A stretch of 64,000 bases of DNA from CAVPCZ01 sp963779225 (GCA_963779225.1 CAVZWW010000003.1:3038001-3102000), one strand, 5' to 3'. Shown: positions 52,897 to 63,361, counted from the first letter of the stretch. Numbers and translations are program-made. Notes: generated from the letters alone by a model not told the origin.

Positions 52897-53484
52897 ATGA
52901 GACTACTTCAACAGACTGCTGCTGTCCTCTTTCTCACCTTGCTGGTTGCCGGACAGGCGTACGCCCAGGCCGAACTGAAGCCGGGTATCGGTATCACCTT
53001 CAGCGACGTGTCTAAGAATCCCGCAAACGGTGAGGTCACAGGCCAGCTTGGCTGGCAACTCGGAGGATCCGTCTTGATCGGGCAGAAGCTCTACGGTGAA
53101 GGCGGGGTGTTCTACGCCACGAAGAGCACGGCGTTCACGTCGACAAGCGCGAACCTGGAATTCGAGAACGATATCAACGGCGTGCGGATTCCCGTAGCTC
53201 TTGGCTACCATCTGATCGGCGACCAGAAGGGCCAGTTTGCGCTCCGCGTCTTCGGAGGAGGGTCAGCCTTCATCGTTACCAGCGTGAGCGCCCCGGGTGT
53301 GTCGAAAGATGACTTCACCAGCCCCACATGGGGTGTTTTTGCAGGTGCAGGGTTGAATATCTTCATATTCTTCGTGGACCTCCAGTACGAGTGGTCTCTA
53401 AGCGATGTGAGCTCGCTGAGCACTGTTGATATCGGCAAGAGCCGCTCGTTCTTTGCGAACGCAGGCATCAGGCTCGCATTCTGA
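52897..53484 (+). CDS. Outer-membrane beta-barrel protein
   Basis: 195-aa exported protein. Signal: LLQQTAAVLFLTLLVAGQAYAQ. The mature sequence alternates polar and apolar residues in strands with glycines and aromatic ends (GQLGWQLGGSVLIGQKLYGEGGVFY; VALGYHLIG; WGVFAGAGLNIFIFFVDLQYEWSL) and ends in a phenylalanine (GIRLAF), the signal for barrel assembly. It resembles OmpA-like/porin-family 8-strand barrels. AAGGAGG 9 bp before ATG 52897 fixes the start. Confidence 0.8.
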   Translation: MRLLQQTAAVLFLTLLVAGQAYAQAELKPGIGITFSDVSKNPANGEVTGQLGWQLGGSVLIGQKLYGEGGVFYATKSTAFTSTSANLEFENDINGVRIPVALGYHLIGDQKGQFALRVFGGGSAFIVTSVSAPGVSKDDFTSPTWGVFAGAGLNIFIFFVDLQYEWSLSDVSSLSTVDIGKSRSFFANAGIRLAF

Positions 53485-53577
53485 GTCAGGCGTGGGACGG
53501 AATCATAGAGAAGAATCGATTGTCATCCGGCACACTCCCGGGTATTTTTGGCTTAGGAAGAATCTCAGGAGGTCCCG

Positions 53578-56112
53578 ATGTCATTGACCCGTAAGACCAA
53601 AATCTGGCTGATCATCCTCGGCATTCCGCTCGTCCTTGTTGCCGCGGGAATGGTTGCACTCAAGGTGATGTTCACGAGCGAACGGTTGAAGTCGATGGTC
53701 ATCCCCATGGTAGAGGAAACCACCGGCCGACCCGTTACCATCAACAGTATCTCTCTGAGTGTTTTCCCCTCCATTGCTGTCAGGATGCAGGGAGTCAGCA
53801 TTGCAAACCGCAAGGGGGAAGGGTTCTCTGCCAACCCGTTCCTTGCACTCGACGTTCTTCGTCTGAATGTCAAACTCCTGCCATTACTCAAGTCGCGTGT
53901 TGAAGTCACTTCCCTCGAGCTGGATCGTCCCCATCTTCTGCTCGAGGTGAATGCCCGAAATGAGACGAACTATAGGAACCTGTTGAGTGGAAGGAGTGCG
54001 GAGGCTTCCGGGTCCCCGACTCAAAACGCTGCCGAACCCCCTCCCGCTGCCGCATTCCTCATCTCTGGTTTGCAGGTTAACAACGGGTCCTTTGACTACG
54101 TCAATTACCGAGACAATTCCTCCACCAGAATTCGAAACCTTCTTCTGGCCACGGAGGTCGGGGGAGAAGGGAACACCGTCGTCATCTCCGGCAATGCCAC
54201 AACGGACAGCCTGAGCTACGGGACCGTAGAAACGCCGATGCTCGCAGGACTCCGTCTCCGTCTCGATCACCGGATGTTGTACGATATCTCGAAGGACGTT
54301 CTGAGGATCGAAAAGGGGGATATGGTGCTCCAGAACATTCGCCTTGTCCTTTCAGGAGCTGCCTCCCATCTCAAATCAAATCCCGTGCTTGACCTCGCCG
54401 TCGGCTCGGACAGCGTAAATATCGCCGATCTCCTCTCGATCGTACCCACAGAGTACATGAAAAAGGCCGAAGGAGCGAAGGGAACCGGCATCGCTCAGGT
54501 TTCCATTGCCATTACCGGCACCCTCACCGATTCGACCTCATCAGAATATGCCGGCACCATCACGGCGAAAGGAGCGACCCTCCGATTTCCACAGGTTCCC
54601 AAACCCATCACTGACATCACCATTCTCTCGAGTTTCACCAACACAAAAACGAAGCAGGAATTCCGGCTCGAGAATCTCGCCGCAAGCCTTGGCGGCGCTC
54701 CGATCAGCATGGCAATGACGGTGACGGATTTTGACGATCCCTATCTTAAACTTTCCGCAGGCGGATCCCTCAACCTGGCTCACGTCGGCGAATTTTACCC
54801 TCTGGACAAGGGAACCGAACTCGCCGGAGAGATGAAACTTGATCTGCGCATCGTGGGAAAAGTGATTGACCCGAAGACGATGCAGGCCTCCGGGACGATG
54901 ACATTTCGGGATGTGTCGGCAAAGACGGCCACCAGTGCAAACCCTGTCCGCAAGCTCAGTGGCACAGTCACGTTTAACAATGAAATCGCCGAAACGAAGA
55001 AACTTTCCCTGCTTATTGGCGAATCGGACATGACCATCGCGTGTCGCGTGAAGAACTATCTGTCTCTGGTTTCCAATGACAAAAAGGCCCCTCAATCCTC
55101 CGTCACCATGTCGCTCCGGTCAAACCACATATTTACCCGCGACCTCTTGAGTGAGTCGCCGGCTCAGGGATCCAGCACGCGGAAAGCCGGGGACGGGCGA
55201 ACCGCTGCGGACAAATCCGGATCGCAGGAGAGCGGACAATCCGTCCCACCGAAAACCGGCAAGTCCGGCGGGAAGAGTGCATCTGCGGTTCTGCCCATGG
55301 ATCTGGATGTGAACGCTACGATCGGTACGCTTACGCTCGAGAAGTTCGAATTTACCGGCGTCCTGGGCTCCCTGCGCATCTCCAAGGGGGTGGTCACGAT
55401 GCAGAATCTGACGCTCAACACCTTCGGCGGCTCCGTATCTACACGTGGGACGCTCGACCTGAATAGACCCGATCGGCCTGTGTTCGATCTCAATCTCAAC
55501 CTGAACGCCCTGGAAGCCAGTTCGCTTCTCTCGCAGTTCACGTCATTCGGCCAGCGCCTCAGCGGGGCAATGTCAATGAACGCGAGCATGAAAGGGGAAC
55601 TCAACGATACGCTGGGACTGGTCCCGGCCGCGCTGGAGGGGAACGGAAAAGTCGGGGTCAAGAATGGGTCTCTGAAGGGGTTCAAGGTGAATCAGTCCCT
55701 TGCAGGTCTGCTGAATCTCCCGGAGCTTGAGACAATGCAATTCTCGGATTGGGAGAATGATTTTACGGTCCAAAATGGCCGACTCGTAATCAAGGACCTG
55801 ACCATCACGGCACTCGACGCGCAATACGTGGTGAACGGATCCCAGGGTCTGGACGGCACGCTCGACTACCGGATGGCACTTTACCTTCCCGAGAGTGCCG
55901 GGCAGAAATTGAATATCCCCGGATTCGGCGGGGAGGCGATAAATCTGTTCAAAGATCAAAGCGGGCGGCTAAAACTCGACTTCAATGTTGGAGGGACGAC
56001 GGATGATCCGAAGGTGCAGCTGGACACCGACTCCGTCCGCAAGCGTGCGGAGGAGACCCTGAAGGATAAGGTCGGGGATGCGTTGAAGAAATTGTTTAAG
56101 AAGAACAAGTAA
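53578..56112 (+). CDS. AsmA-family inner-membrane-anchored protein
   Basis: 844-aa AsmA-like protein, of the group involved in outer-membrane lipid homeostasis or transport across the periplasm. One N-terminal helix (IWLIILGIPLVLVAAGMVALKV) anchors it; the rest is periplasmic. The AsmA start region (LKSMVIPMVEETTGRPVTINSISLSVFPSIAVRMQGVSI) is clear, and the AsmA_2-like end region (LEGNGKVGVKNGSLKGFKVNQSLAGLLNLPEL...LNIPGFGGEAINLFKDQSGRLKLDFNVGGTTDDPKVQLD) is complete. A low-complexity linker (GQSVPPKTGKSGGKSASA) sits near residue 555. AGGAGG precedes ATG. Confidence 0.9.
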   Translation: MSLTRKTKIWLIILGIPLVLVAAGMVALKVMFTSERLKSMVIPMVEETTGRPVTINSISLSVFPSIAVRMQGVSIANRKGEGFSANPFLALDVLRLNVKLLPLLKSRVEVTSLELDRPHLLLEVNARNETNYRNLLSGRSAEASGSPTQNAAEPPPAAAFLISGLQVNNGSFDYVNYRDNSSTRIRNLLLATEVGGEGNTVVISGNATTDSLSYGTVETPMLAGLRLRLDHRMLYDISKDVLRIEKGDMVLQNIRLVLSGAASHLKSNPVLDLAVGSDSVNIADLLSIVPTEYMKKAEGAKGTGIAQVSIAITGTLTDSTSSEYAGTITAKGATLRFPQVPKPITDITILSSFTNTKTKQEFRLENLAASLGGAPISMAMTVTDFDDPYLKLSAGGSLNLAHVGEFYPLDKGTELAGEMKLDLRIVGKVIDPKTMQASGTMTFRDVSAKTATSANPVRKLSGTVTFNNEIAETKKLSLLIGESDMTIACRVKNYLSLVSNDKKAPQSSVTMSLRSNHIFTRDLLSESPAQGSSTRKAGDGRTAADKSGSQESGQSVPPKTGKSGGKSASAVLPMDLDVNATIGTLTLEKFEFTGVLGSLRISKGVVTMQNLTLNTFGGSVSTRGTLDLNRPDRPVFDLNLNLNALEASSLLSQFTSFGQRLSGAMSMNASMKGELNDTLGLVPAALEGNGKVGVKNGSLKGFKVNQSLAGLLNLPELETMQFSDWENDFTVQNGRLVIKDLTITALDAQYVVNGSQGLDGTLDYRMALYLPESAGQKLNIPGFGGEAINLFKDQSGRLKLDFNVGGTTDDPKVQLDTDSVRKRAEETLKDKVGDALKKLFKKNK

Positions 56113-56217
56113 TGTGAAGGGGAGAATCGTCGATTGTGATGGGGGGCTGCGAAAAACAACGACCGGCGGACACGATACTCGCAGTGTCGCGAGATCGCCG
56201 GCTGGACCTCTTCGGGA

Positions 56218-56442
56218 TTACCGCCCGATAAGCCGTTTCTCGATCTCCTCGAGGCTGCGCCCAAGGGTTTCAGGCGTCAGCCTCCAGTAGAATATTGTGG
56301 CCACGCAGTAGTAGACAACGACGTTCACTCCCGTAAGCTGGCCGAAGAATGCCAGCCCGATCCCGAGCATACGTGCCCTTTGTTCACTTCCCGCCTTCGC
56401 GGAGGTTCTCGAGTATGTTGTAGTGGGTAACAGTCTGGCCAA
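56218..56442 (-). pseudogene. Remnant of a sugar-porter (MFS) gene
   Basis: Reads MLGIGLAFFGQLTGVNVVVYYC, the seventh-helix motif of sugar porters (QQLxGxNxVxYY), followed at once by FYWRLTPETLGRSLEEIEKRL, the family's C-terminal PETKGRSLEEIE motif. The four or five helices between them are missing, so this is a scar with an internal deletion. Confidence 0.65.
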
Positions 56443-56489
56443 TCATCGAGAATCCAATCGAATATGCGCGGTCGTGGGGGGGCGAAGGT

Positions 56490-56774
56490 CGAATGGGCGA
56501 AGTCTATCGCGCCCGGGATGATCGATTGGGTCGTGAGGTGGCCCTCATAGTACTCCCCCCGGACGTGGCATTATCGCCTGAGCGGGTGGCTCGCTTCGAG
56601 CTCTTCATTTTCTTGTGCGAGGCTCTGGCGGCCGCTCACGAGGACGGCATAATCCACCGGGATCTGAAGCCGACAAACGTGATGCTGACGCGAGAGGGGC
56701 GGGTCAAAGTGTTGGACTTTGGACTTGCCAGACTGTCCGCTCGGGGCCTTCGGGTTCTGGCGATGCATTCGTGA
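56490..56774 (+). pseudogene. Remnant of a serine/threonine protein kinase gene
   Basis: MGEVYRARDDRLGREVALIVLP is the glycine-loop to beta-3 part of bacterial Hanks-type kinases, with the ATP-binding lysine replaced by isoleucine (usual VAIKVLP). After FE the text jumps to LCEALAAAHEDGIIHRDLKPTNVML and VKVLDFGLAR, so about 45 residues between are missing, and the frame ends soon after DFG. Confidence 0.75.
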
Positions 56775-56916
56775 CGGGCAGACGTGGTAGAACTCTCTGG
56801 ACGAGTCCAAATCGAAGGCGTTGCATTTATCAGCCCGTCACCCAACCCTCGAGGCCAAACTGAGGCGTAGCCGTTACACCGACTGACGCCACAAAAAGGA
56901 ATGCCAGTCCCCTCCT

Positions 56917-58017
56917 TCACCTCGTACCAGTATTTGATCTGAGCGAAATTGCCTCCGCGACATACCGTGCATCTCTCCCGACCCCGTGGATCATTGCTGA
57001 TGACAAGGAATAGAGAAAATGCAGACCGACAAAAAACAGCCCGGGCTCGGTTTCGACAATGCCGCGACTGTGCTGTGGTTCGTCCTTTCCGTGGACGGGG
57101 AGATCGATCCATGAAAAGCCCGGATGGAATCCCGTGCACCAGACAATATTTGCCACATCAAGTGAGCGATGATCTTCCAGCAGCGGTTTCCCTTCCCTTA
57201 CCCCTGCAACGCGCGGAATCCGTTCAATCCCGGCTGATGAAATGTCCTTGGGTTTTTGGCGGATGAGAGGTCCACCCTGTGTAAGAAGTTTCGATCGCAC
57301 CCTGCGTCCGATCGGTGTGCTCACAGTCAGGACCCGATGGAAGATCAACCGAAGAACCAGGCGCGCCAGGAGAAGTCGTGCCGGAAGTCCTTCGATATCG
57401 AAGGGGACATGTCCGACATCCCGCCCCGACATCCACGTCTTGTGTGTCTTCACAATCTCCATGGCGATCTCCGCTCCCGAGTTTCCGGCGCCGACCACAA
57501 GTGTGCCGCCATCCCGCAGTTGTGACGGGTTGCGGTATTCAGAGGAATGTAACTGCACGATGTCCGAATTGAGTTCACGGGCGAATGCAGGCACCTGAGG
57601 GTTCTGGAATGTGGCCATAGCCACCACAACGTTTTCCGCTTCGATCGTGCTATGTGGCGACGACAACACAAAGCAGCCGTTGCCCCGAGTGAGTCTGTCT
57701 ACTCTCACGCCGGTCCGCACGGGGAAGTCAAACCGCTTTGAGTAACCCTCAAGGTAGTCCGCCATTTCATCCTTCGTGGGAAAATAGAAGGGAGGTCCAG
57801 GAAACCGCATTCCGTCGATTCCGTTAAGACGGGCTGGTGTGAAGAGGCGGAGAGAGTCCCAGCGCTTGCGCCATGAATCGCCGATTCGCGTATTTGCCTC
57901 AAGGATGACGAACGGGATATTTCGTCTCTTCAGATGATATCCAACAGAAAGACCTGCCTGTCCGCCGCCAATCACGACAGTGTTGAAATGTTCATTCGCT
58001 GCATGTTCTGGGTTCAT
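56917..58017 (-). CDS. FAD/NAD(P)-dependent flavin monooxygenase
   Basis: 366-aa flavoprotein of the FMO/CzcO-like group, cytosolic, probably oxidising small substrates with NADPH and O2. FAD motif VVIGGGQAGLSVGYHLKRR at the start, then GDSWRKRWDSLRLFTP (family-typical WRxRWdsLrLfTP), NADPH motif LVVGAGNSGAEIAMEI in the middle, and IVWCTGFHPGFSWI (the ATGx-like motif) near the end. ATG 58017 was chosen over an upstream start at 58056 as it begins a few residues before the FAD motif. Alone on the minus strand; its terminus faces the kinase remnant. Confidence 0.88.
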   Translation of the reverse strand: MNPEHAANEHFNTVVIGGGQAGLSVGYHLKRRNIPFVILEANTRIGDSWRKRWDSLRLFTPARLNGIDGMRFPGPPFYFPTKDEMADYLEGYSKRFDFPVRTGVRVDRLTRGNGCFVLSSPHSTIEAENVVVAMATFQNPQVPAFARELNSDIVQLHSSEYRNPSQLRDGGTLVVGAGNSGAEIAMEIVKTHKTWMSGRDVGHVPFDIEGLPARLLLARLVLRLIFHRVLTVSTPIGRRVRSKLLTQGGPLIRQKPKDISSAGIERIPRVAGVREGKPLLEDHRSLDVANIVWCTGFHPGFSWIDLPVHGKDEPQHSRGIVETEPGLFFVGLHFLYSLSSAMIHGVGRDARYVAEAISLRSNTGTR

Positions 58018-58868
58018 GACTTTTCCTTGTGCAATCGATGGATCACGCCCTTCCATTCCAGATTAATCGCACATCTTGTCTCCCTCAACACGTTAAGGGA
58101 GGTCTCCAACACATCTGAAGCACTCCCAGACATTATCCACGGGATAAATTCCACATCGCGTGCGTTAAATACCTTAACAGCAATCACACAAGAACTGTTC
58201 CGAGCTGCAAAATATTAGGCTTGGCATTGACGGGGACGTCGGAGGATTTCGTCTTGACCCGCGATTCCCTTCGTTTTCAGAACAGTTGGCTGTCCTGTGA
58301 TCATTTGCTGTCCCCCAATGAGTCGAGGGCAAAAGAAGGCGGACCAAAATCGACGTGTTCTACAACCGGCAGCATCGACTGTCATCGCTGGGATATCGCA
58401 TACCAAGAAAGAGAGAAGAATCCATCAAAACAGCCAGATTGACTGTCCGAAGAATCGGAGAAACATCATTCTGGATTCCCAGGGCTGCACGGTGACCAGG
58501 ATACCGAGGCGACAGAAAAGTCAGGGGAGTGCGGCTTCTCCGGATTATTTTCCTCCACGGGATACTTGACACTTCCCCGGAAAATATTTATGGTATTATA
58601 ATGTTCTTTCCCATTACGTTACGGAGACCCCGGATGTCCATCCATCCGCGACCTGCCGCTTACAGGGGCGCGATGTCTCACGCGCGCTCCGCCCGCGACT
58701 TCCGGCACAGGCCTCCGAGCGCCCTTCTGCAAACTCCTCTTGCCCCGTCGGACGGGGCAGCTCGCCCGTCACTAATCAATCGTGTTCTGTGTTCCACGCC
58801 GCAGCCTATTTTTGTGTGCGGCCGGCACCTGAACCGTTCTCCGTTCCACGCATCGTGGGGTACTCGTC
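58018..58868. other. 850 bp without a supportable gene; promoter near 58566
   Basis: Only weak frames. A TTGACA (58566-58571), 17 bp, TATGGT (58589-58594) pair can be placed about 270 bp ahead of the 1067-aa surface-protein gene and may drive it. Confidence 0.4.
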
Positions 58869-61800
58869 ATGACAACAGGAACCTTGATCCGTTCGGCCCT
58901 GGTCATAGGGGCCATCGTCTCCAATTCGGTCCCTGCCGCCTCCCAGGGCGTTGCTGAGGCTGATCCGCTGGCCAGGGCCAGGGAAATTGCCAGCTCCAAC
59001 GAGATCGTTATGATCTGGAGTCAGGGTCCGGCCGATAAGCTTCAGCGAAGCAACTTCAAGATCTACGACCTGGATTTGACACGGCCGGTGGACCAGGCAT
59101 TGACAACAGGAGGCCTTCTGGGCGACTCCCTCATCGGAGGGAAGAAAGGTCTCTCCGTCGCAACGGGGAATTTCGCTGATGGAGCCCTCAAACACATTGT
59201 TGCCGCATGGTCCACACCCGACAGCGCCATCGAACTGGTCGTCCCCGACATTGAAGGGGCAACCCTTTCCTGGTCCACCACGAATCGAGAAATGCTGGCA
59301 CACGGGACCGTGAACTCGAAGGTCAAGCTCGCGGCGGGGAATTTCTTCGGCGATTTCCTCGACGAATTCGTCCTGGCCTACCAGAGCCCCGACGGAGTGC
59401 TCCATCTTCGGCTGTTCTCGTTTACCCCGGGCTCTCTTCTTCCCCAGGAGCGCGGTGAGCTGGCCAACATACAGCTCATGCCTCTTGTCTCCGGGCTCAA
59501 CAGTTGGGATATCACTGCCGGAGATGTCAACGGAGACGGCACCGACGAGATCGTGCTGGCGTCCATACAGCCCCGTCAGGGCGGTTGGGCCACGGTGCTT
59601 TCACTCTTCGGCGCGGACGCCGATGGCCATCTCGTCGCCCACGGTTCACGGGATGTTTCTGCTAATCCGGCCTATCCGGTCCTTGAGATCAATACCGCCG
59701 TCGCCGTCGGCGACTTTGATCACGATACGGTCGACGAAATCGCCTTCGCTTTCGGGTTCTTCCAGGGCGAACAATCCGGCCCGGATTCCTATCTGTATCT
59801 CACGAACGTGTCAGCGGATCTTTCCACCATTCTCGATACCGCGTTTCCCGCGATCTCACGCGACGCGATCGGCCCCAATGAAATCGAATCCTTTGCCCTG
59901 GCGGCCGGGGACGTCAATGCCGACATTCGGGAGGAGTTTGTGTGGGGGATCGGCGGAACATTTTACGTCTATGAATGCGACGACACCCTCGGCGTAAGTC
60001 AGATCGCTCAACGCGGCATCTCCAACATTGCAGGCAACAGCGTATACAGCGACCACTGGCTTACCGTCGGCGATATGGATCTGGACGACAGAGCCGAGAT
60101 CGTTGTGGCGAAAAACCTGTACTCCCGGGTTCAGGGCGAGTCGCAGACTTTCGAGGTCACGGTGTTCGGCATTGACTCCGTGCTTGGCCTGATCCCAAAA
60201 GCCCGCAGGCTGCAGGAGGAGCCGACTCCCGACGGCAACGAGGGGCTTATTCGCCACTGGGCGTTGGCGATGGGAGATTTTGACGGTGACCGCATCAGGC
60301 TCGGTCGCCCCGTTCACTACCGGAAGACGGGCGTGCGTCAGCCCACCATGATCCTCTCCACGCCGCCGGTTCACTTCGACATCCTCCAGCCGGGTGCTCC
60401 GCCGATTGACCTGAGCGGCTGCTACCCGGGCCAGGCGTGCGGCTTCTCAGCCAGCTACGTTGAGACGGCCACGAAGGAGACAACCTTGACCACGGAAATC
60501 CACGAGGACTGGGGTGCAGATGCCGCCATCTCCGTGAGCGCGGTGGCGGAGGCAAGGGGGCTGAAATACAGCTTCAAAGAAAAACTGAAGGCGACGTACG
60601 GCGAGAAATTCAGCCTCCGGGAGAGCGACCGAACCACCTACACGGTCTCGATCGGGAGGGTCGCCTCGGGAGACGATTGGGTCTGCTTCAATGTGTTCGA
60701 CATTGACTTCTACGAATATCCCGTCTACGACAGCCTCAACACCGACCCCATCGGATATTTCCTGGTGTCCCGGCCCGGTGCGCCCCATCCGGTCTGGGTC
60801 GAAGGCAAGGACGACGATCTCCTGGGAAACCAGTATGTCCCGGATCATGAGGTCGGCAATATCCTGTCCTATCCGGTTGTAAGCACCGACGACACCGCCC
60901 GGACGATCGTCGACTTTCCCGAGCAGACCATCGGGAGCAGCGGAAGCAGTTTCGTCTCCCTGCAAATCAGCACGTTCCGGGACAACAGTGTTGAGACAAG
61001 CTGGGACGCCGGCCTGGAGGTCAGCGCATCGCTGGGCCTGGGAGTGGGCTTTGAGAAAGGGAAGGGCAAGAAGAAGTCAAAGCTCGAATACGGAGTTGAA
61101 CTGGAGGTCAGCGGCCGGTACGGCAGGGGCGAGATCAGCACCCAGACGGTCACCGTCGGCAACTCACTGGAGATGCGCGCCGAATTCGGGAAGGTCCAGA
61201 CCCAGTACGGTACGGGGGGAACCTACCGGGTTCAACCCTACGCGTATCGAGACCCGCTCGGGACCCTCGTCCTGGACTACAAAGTCTCGCCTCTTCCCTC
61301 GGGTCCGGGTTCCTTCTGGCAGCAAACCTACGGCGGGAAGCCTGATCTGGCATTCAGCCTGCCGTGGCGGTTTGATCTGGAGAAAGTGATTTCGCTGCCA
61401 GGAAACGATCTGACTTACCGGCAGCGCTCGCGTGACATCCTCATCTCGGAAGAGTACCCCCGTCCCGGGGATACTGTGCAGGTCGGTGCCTGGATCCGGA
61501 ATTTCGGCCTTGCCGCGGTAACGGCCCCGGTAACAGTACGGTTCTACCGAGGTGATCCTGCCTCCGGGGGGGTCCTCATCGGCGAAACAGCAGTCACCGA
61601 CACACTCCCGGCCCGCGGCAGCCGGTTTGTCTGGGTGGACTGGACGGTCGAGACGGCCGAGTCCCCGACAACGGTACGCATCTATGCGGTGATTGATCCA
61701 CAAAACCAGATAGCAGACGAGGTCCACGAGGACAACAACACTGCCTGGGCACCGCTTGTACGACTCGGATCGGGGACGACGGGTGTGGAGGTTGCCGAGT

Positions 61801-62072
61801 CGATCCCGCTGAGCTATGCACTGTACGACAATTATCCGAACCCCTTCAACCCGCAGACGGTGGTCCGGTTTGATCTCCCGCAGTCGGACAACGTTCGGCT
61901 GGAAATCTTCGACCTCCTGGGGCGAAGGGTGGCCACGCTGCTTGACGAGCGCCGCAGCGCAGGGACGCACAATGTCACGTTCGACGCAGGGTCACTGGCA
62001 AGCGGCGTCTACCTCTACCGGCTCTCAACAGGTTCGTTCATCCAGACCCGGAAGATGATTCTGCTTCGATGA
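58869..62072 (+). CDS. 1067-aa secreted surface protein with CARDB-like and sorting domains
   Basis: Large exported protein. Signal: RSALVIGAIVSNSVPAASQ. Residues about 40-470 hold FG-GAP/VCBS-like stretches (WDITAGDVNGDGTDEIVLAS; AVGDFDHDTVDEIAFAF; LTVGDMDLDDRAEIVVA) with Asp-rich calcium-type loops. About 500-840 are unfamiliar, beta-rich and repetitive in Glu/Lys/Gly (LGVGFEKGKGKKKSKLEYGVELEVSG), with some likeness to pore-forming proteins. About 850-955 are CARDB-like (RPGDTVQVGAWIRNFGLAAVTAPVTVRFYRGD). The sorting domain ends it: YDNYPNPFNPQTVVRFDL...VYLYRLSTGSFIQTRKMILLR. ATG 58869 lacks a strong ribosome site. Confidence 0.8.
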   Translation: MTTGTLIRSALVIGAIVSNSVPAASQGVAEADPLARAREIASSNEIVMIWSQGPADKLQRSNFKIYDLDLTRPVDQALTTGGLLGDSLIGGKKGLSVATGNFADGALKHIVAAWSTPDSAIELVVPDIEGATLSWSTTNREMLAHGTVNSKVKLAAGNFFGDFLDEFVLAYQSPDGVLHLRLFSFTPGSLLPQERGELANIQLMPLVSGLNSWDITAGDVNGDGTDEIVLASIQPRQGGWATVLSLFGADADGHLVAHGSRDVSANPAYPVLEINTAVAVGDFDHDTVDEIAFAFGFFQGEQSGPDSYLYLTNVSADLSTILDTAFPAISRDAIGPNEIESFALAAGDVNADIREEFVWGIGGTFYVYECDDTLGVSQIAQRGISNIAGNSVYSDHWLTVGDMDLDDRAEIVVAKNLYSRVQGESQTFEVTVFGIDSVLGLIPKARRLQEEPTPDGNEGLIRHWALAMGDFDGDRIRLGRPVHYRKTGVRQPTMILSTPPVHFDILQPGAPPIDLSGCYPGQACGFSASYVETATKETTLTTEIHEDWGADAAISVSAVAEARGLKYSFKEKLKATYGEKFSLRESDRTTYTVSIGRVASGDDWVCFNVFDIDFYEYPVYDSLNTDPIGYFLVSRPGAPHPVWVEGKDDDLLGNQYVPDHEVGNILSYPVVSTDDTARTIVDFPEQTIGSSGSSFVSLQISTFRDNSVETSWDAGLEVSASLGLGVGFEKGKGKKKSKLEYGVELEVSGRYGRGEISTQTVTVGNSLEMRAEFGKVQTQYGTGGTYRVQPYAYRDPLGTLVLDYKVSPLPSGPGSFWQQTYGGKPDLAFSLPWRFDLEKVISLPGNDLTYRQRSRDILISEEYPRPGDTVQVGAWIRNFGLAAVTAPVTVRFYRGDPASGGVLIGETAVTDTLPARGSRFVWVDWTVETAESPTTVRIYAVIDPQNQIADEVHEDNNTAWAPLVRLGSGTTGVEVAESIPLSYALYDNYPNPFNPQTVVRFDLPQSDNVRLEIFDLLGRRVATLLDERRSAGTHNVTFDAGSLASGVYLYRLSTGSFIQTRKMILLR

Positions 62073-62286
62073 GGACATTTGTCCTCCCGTGTGGGGACGG
62101 GCAGTGATGTCCGGGCATTTTCTTGTGTATGCCGAATGGGGCTGGTGGGGGTGTTTGCCTTCCCGGTCCAGTTCTTGTATCTTCTTCCTAATCGGACTAG
62201 ATGTTCCGCACGCAGATGCAGAGTTGAAGAGGCAGGGGAGGAGCATCCGTAAGGACGACGTCAAGCGCGCAGGAGTCAATGAAAGA

Positions 62287-63051
62287 CTACTTGATCAGAC
62301 GCCTGTTATAGTCATACCCGGATAGATGATCGACCATGAACGCGGAGAGAGGCTGCTGGTCGTCAATCCGCAACTTCAGGACCGGAACCCCATTCTCGAA
62401 AACGACGTAGGAGGCTGACTCCAGTTCGGTGTTTTCAACGGGCACCGAAAGGTCCAGGCTCCGAAAGAGTGAACCCTTCATCATCCAGCAAGCGGCGTAG
62501 GCGGCGTTCTTGGTCGTCTGCGCGACATAGGCATGGCGAAACTGAAATCTGGCCCCGGCCTGCTCCCGATCGACGTTATCCAGCAGTCCGCGTCGCCCGT
62601 TCAGTTTGAAGACGGGCCGTCCCTTGCGACGGAAATACAGAAACTGTCTGGCCCAGCGATGCGGGGAGAAGACGACTCTCTCCTGAACATCCTGGATATC
62701 GTTCATCACCGAGTCTGCCATGTACAGGATCTGGTCATCCTCATTGAACGCCACAACGTCAGCGTCAGAGCCATGTAAACGGAACCACTGCTGGAAGTTC
62801 CTCACGGTTTCCAGCGGCAGGTGAAGGGGAGGGCAGTCGAGCATCGTGACGGTGGGGCATACTTCGAGCGCGCGCTGTTTGCTTTGCGCGTTGCAGACAA
62901 AGACCGTGACCTTATGGTCAATCCCGAGCCGCTCGATTGCCCTCACCGTCTGGGTCAGGTATGCCATCTTGCGCCTCACCGGCGCTCCACCCTTGATGAG
63001 AACAAACTTGTTCTCACCATAGTAGAACGGGATGATGAAGTGCCAGGGCAT
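62287..63051 (-). CDS. Glycosyltransferase-like protein (GT-A fold suspected)
   Basis: 254-aa cytosolic protein. PWHFIIPFYYGENKFVLIKGGAPVRRKMAYLTQTVRAIERLG is a plausible nucleotide-sugar-binding start, and DADVVAFNEDDQILYMADSV contains an acidic NEDDQ cluster in the place of the DxD motif. GRPVFKLNGRRGLLDN and TTKNAAYAACWMMKGSLFRSL follow. The family cannot be named with certainty. A 55-bp piece of its 5' end lies at 52463-52517. It is the last gene of I3, transcribed away from att copy 4. The gap 62073-62286 shows nothing. Confidence 0.55.
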   Translation of the reverse strand: MPWHFIIPFYYGENKFVLIKGGAPVRRKMAYLTQTVRAIERLGIDHKVTVFVCNAQSKQRALEVCPTVTMLDCPPLHLPLETVRNFQQWFRLHGSDADVVAFNEDDQILYMADSVMNDIQDVQERVVFSPHRWARQFLYFRRKGRPVFKLNGRRGLLDNVDREQAGARFQFRHAYVAQTTKNAAYAACWMMKGSLFRSLDLSVPVENTELESASYVVFENGVPVLKLRIDDQQPLSAFMVDHLSGYDYNRRLIK

Positions 63052-63361
63052 GGCGTGGAACCCTCCCGAAACGTTTCAGAAGTACCGCCCTCTTGATCCT
63101 TTCGCAGTGCGGAAGGCCGAGGATGCGAACGGACACGTAGCATTATAGGCCATAGCCGCTCCAAAATCAAGGTGTGAAGGGTTTCTGCAGTCATCTCTCT
63201 CTGATAACAGCCAACATCTTGGCATCCCTCGGCCATCAGTGATGTGGTCTGCGTTGGCATGCAACCCGGGGCGGCCAGCCGAGGCCGGCTCGGGCTGATC
63301 GATTTCGAGAGGGATGGACGGCGAACACCTGAATCCGCTCCGCCTCGAACCGATACACAGT

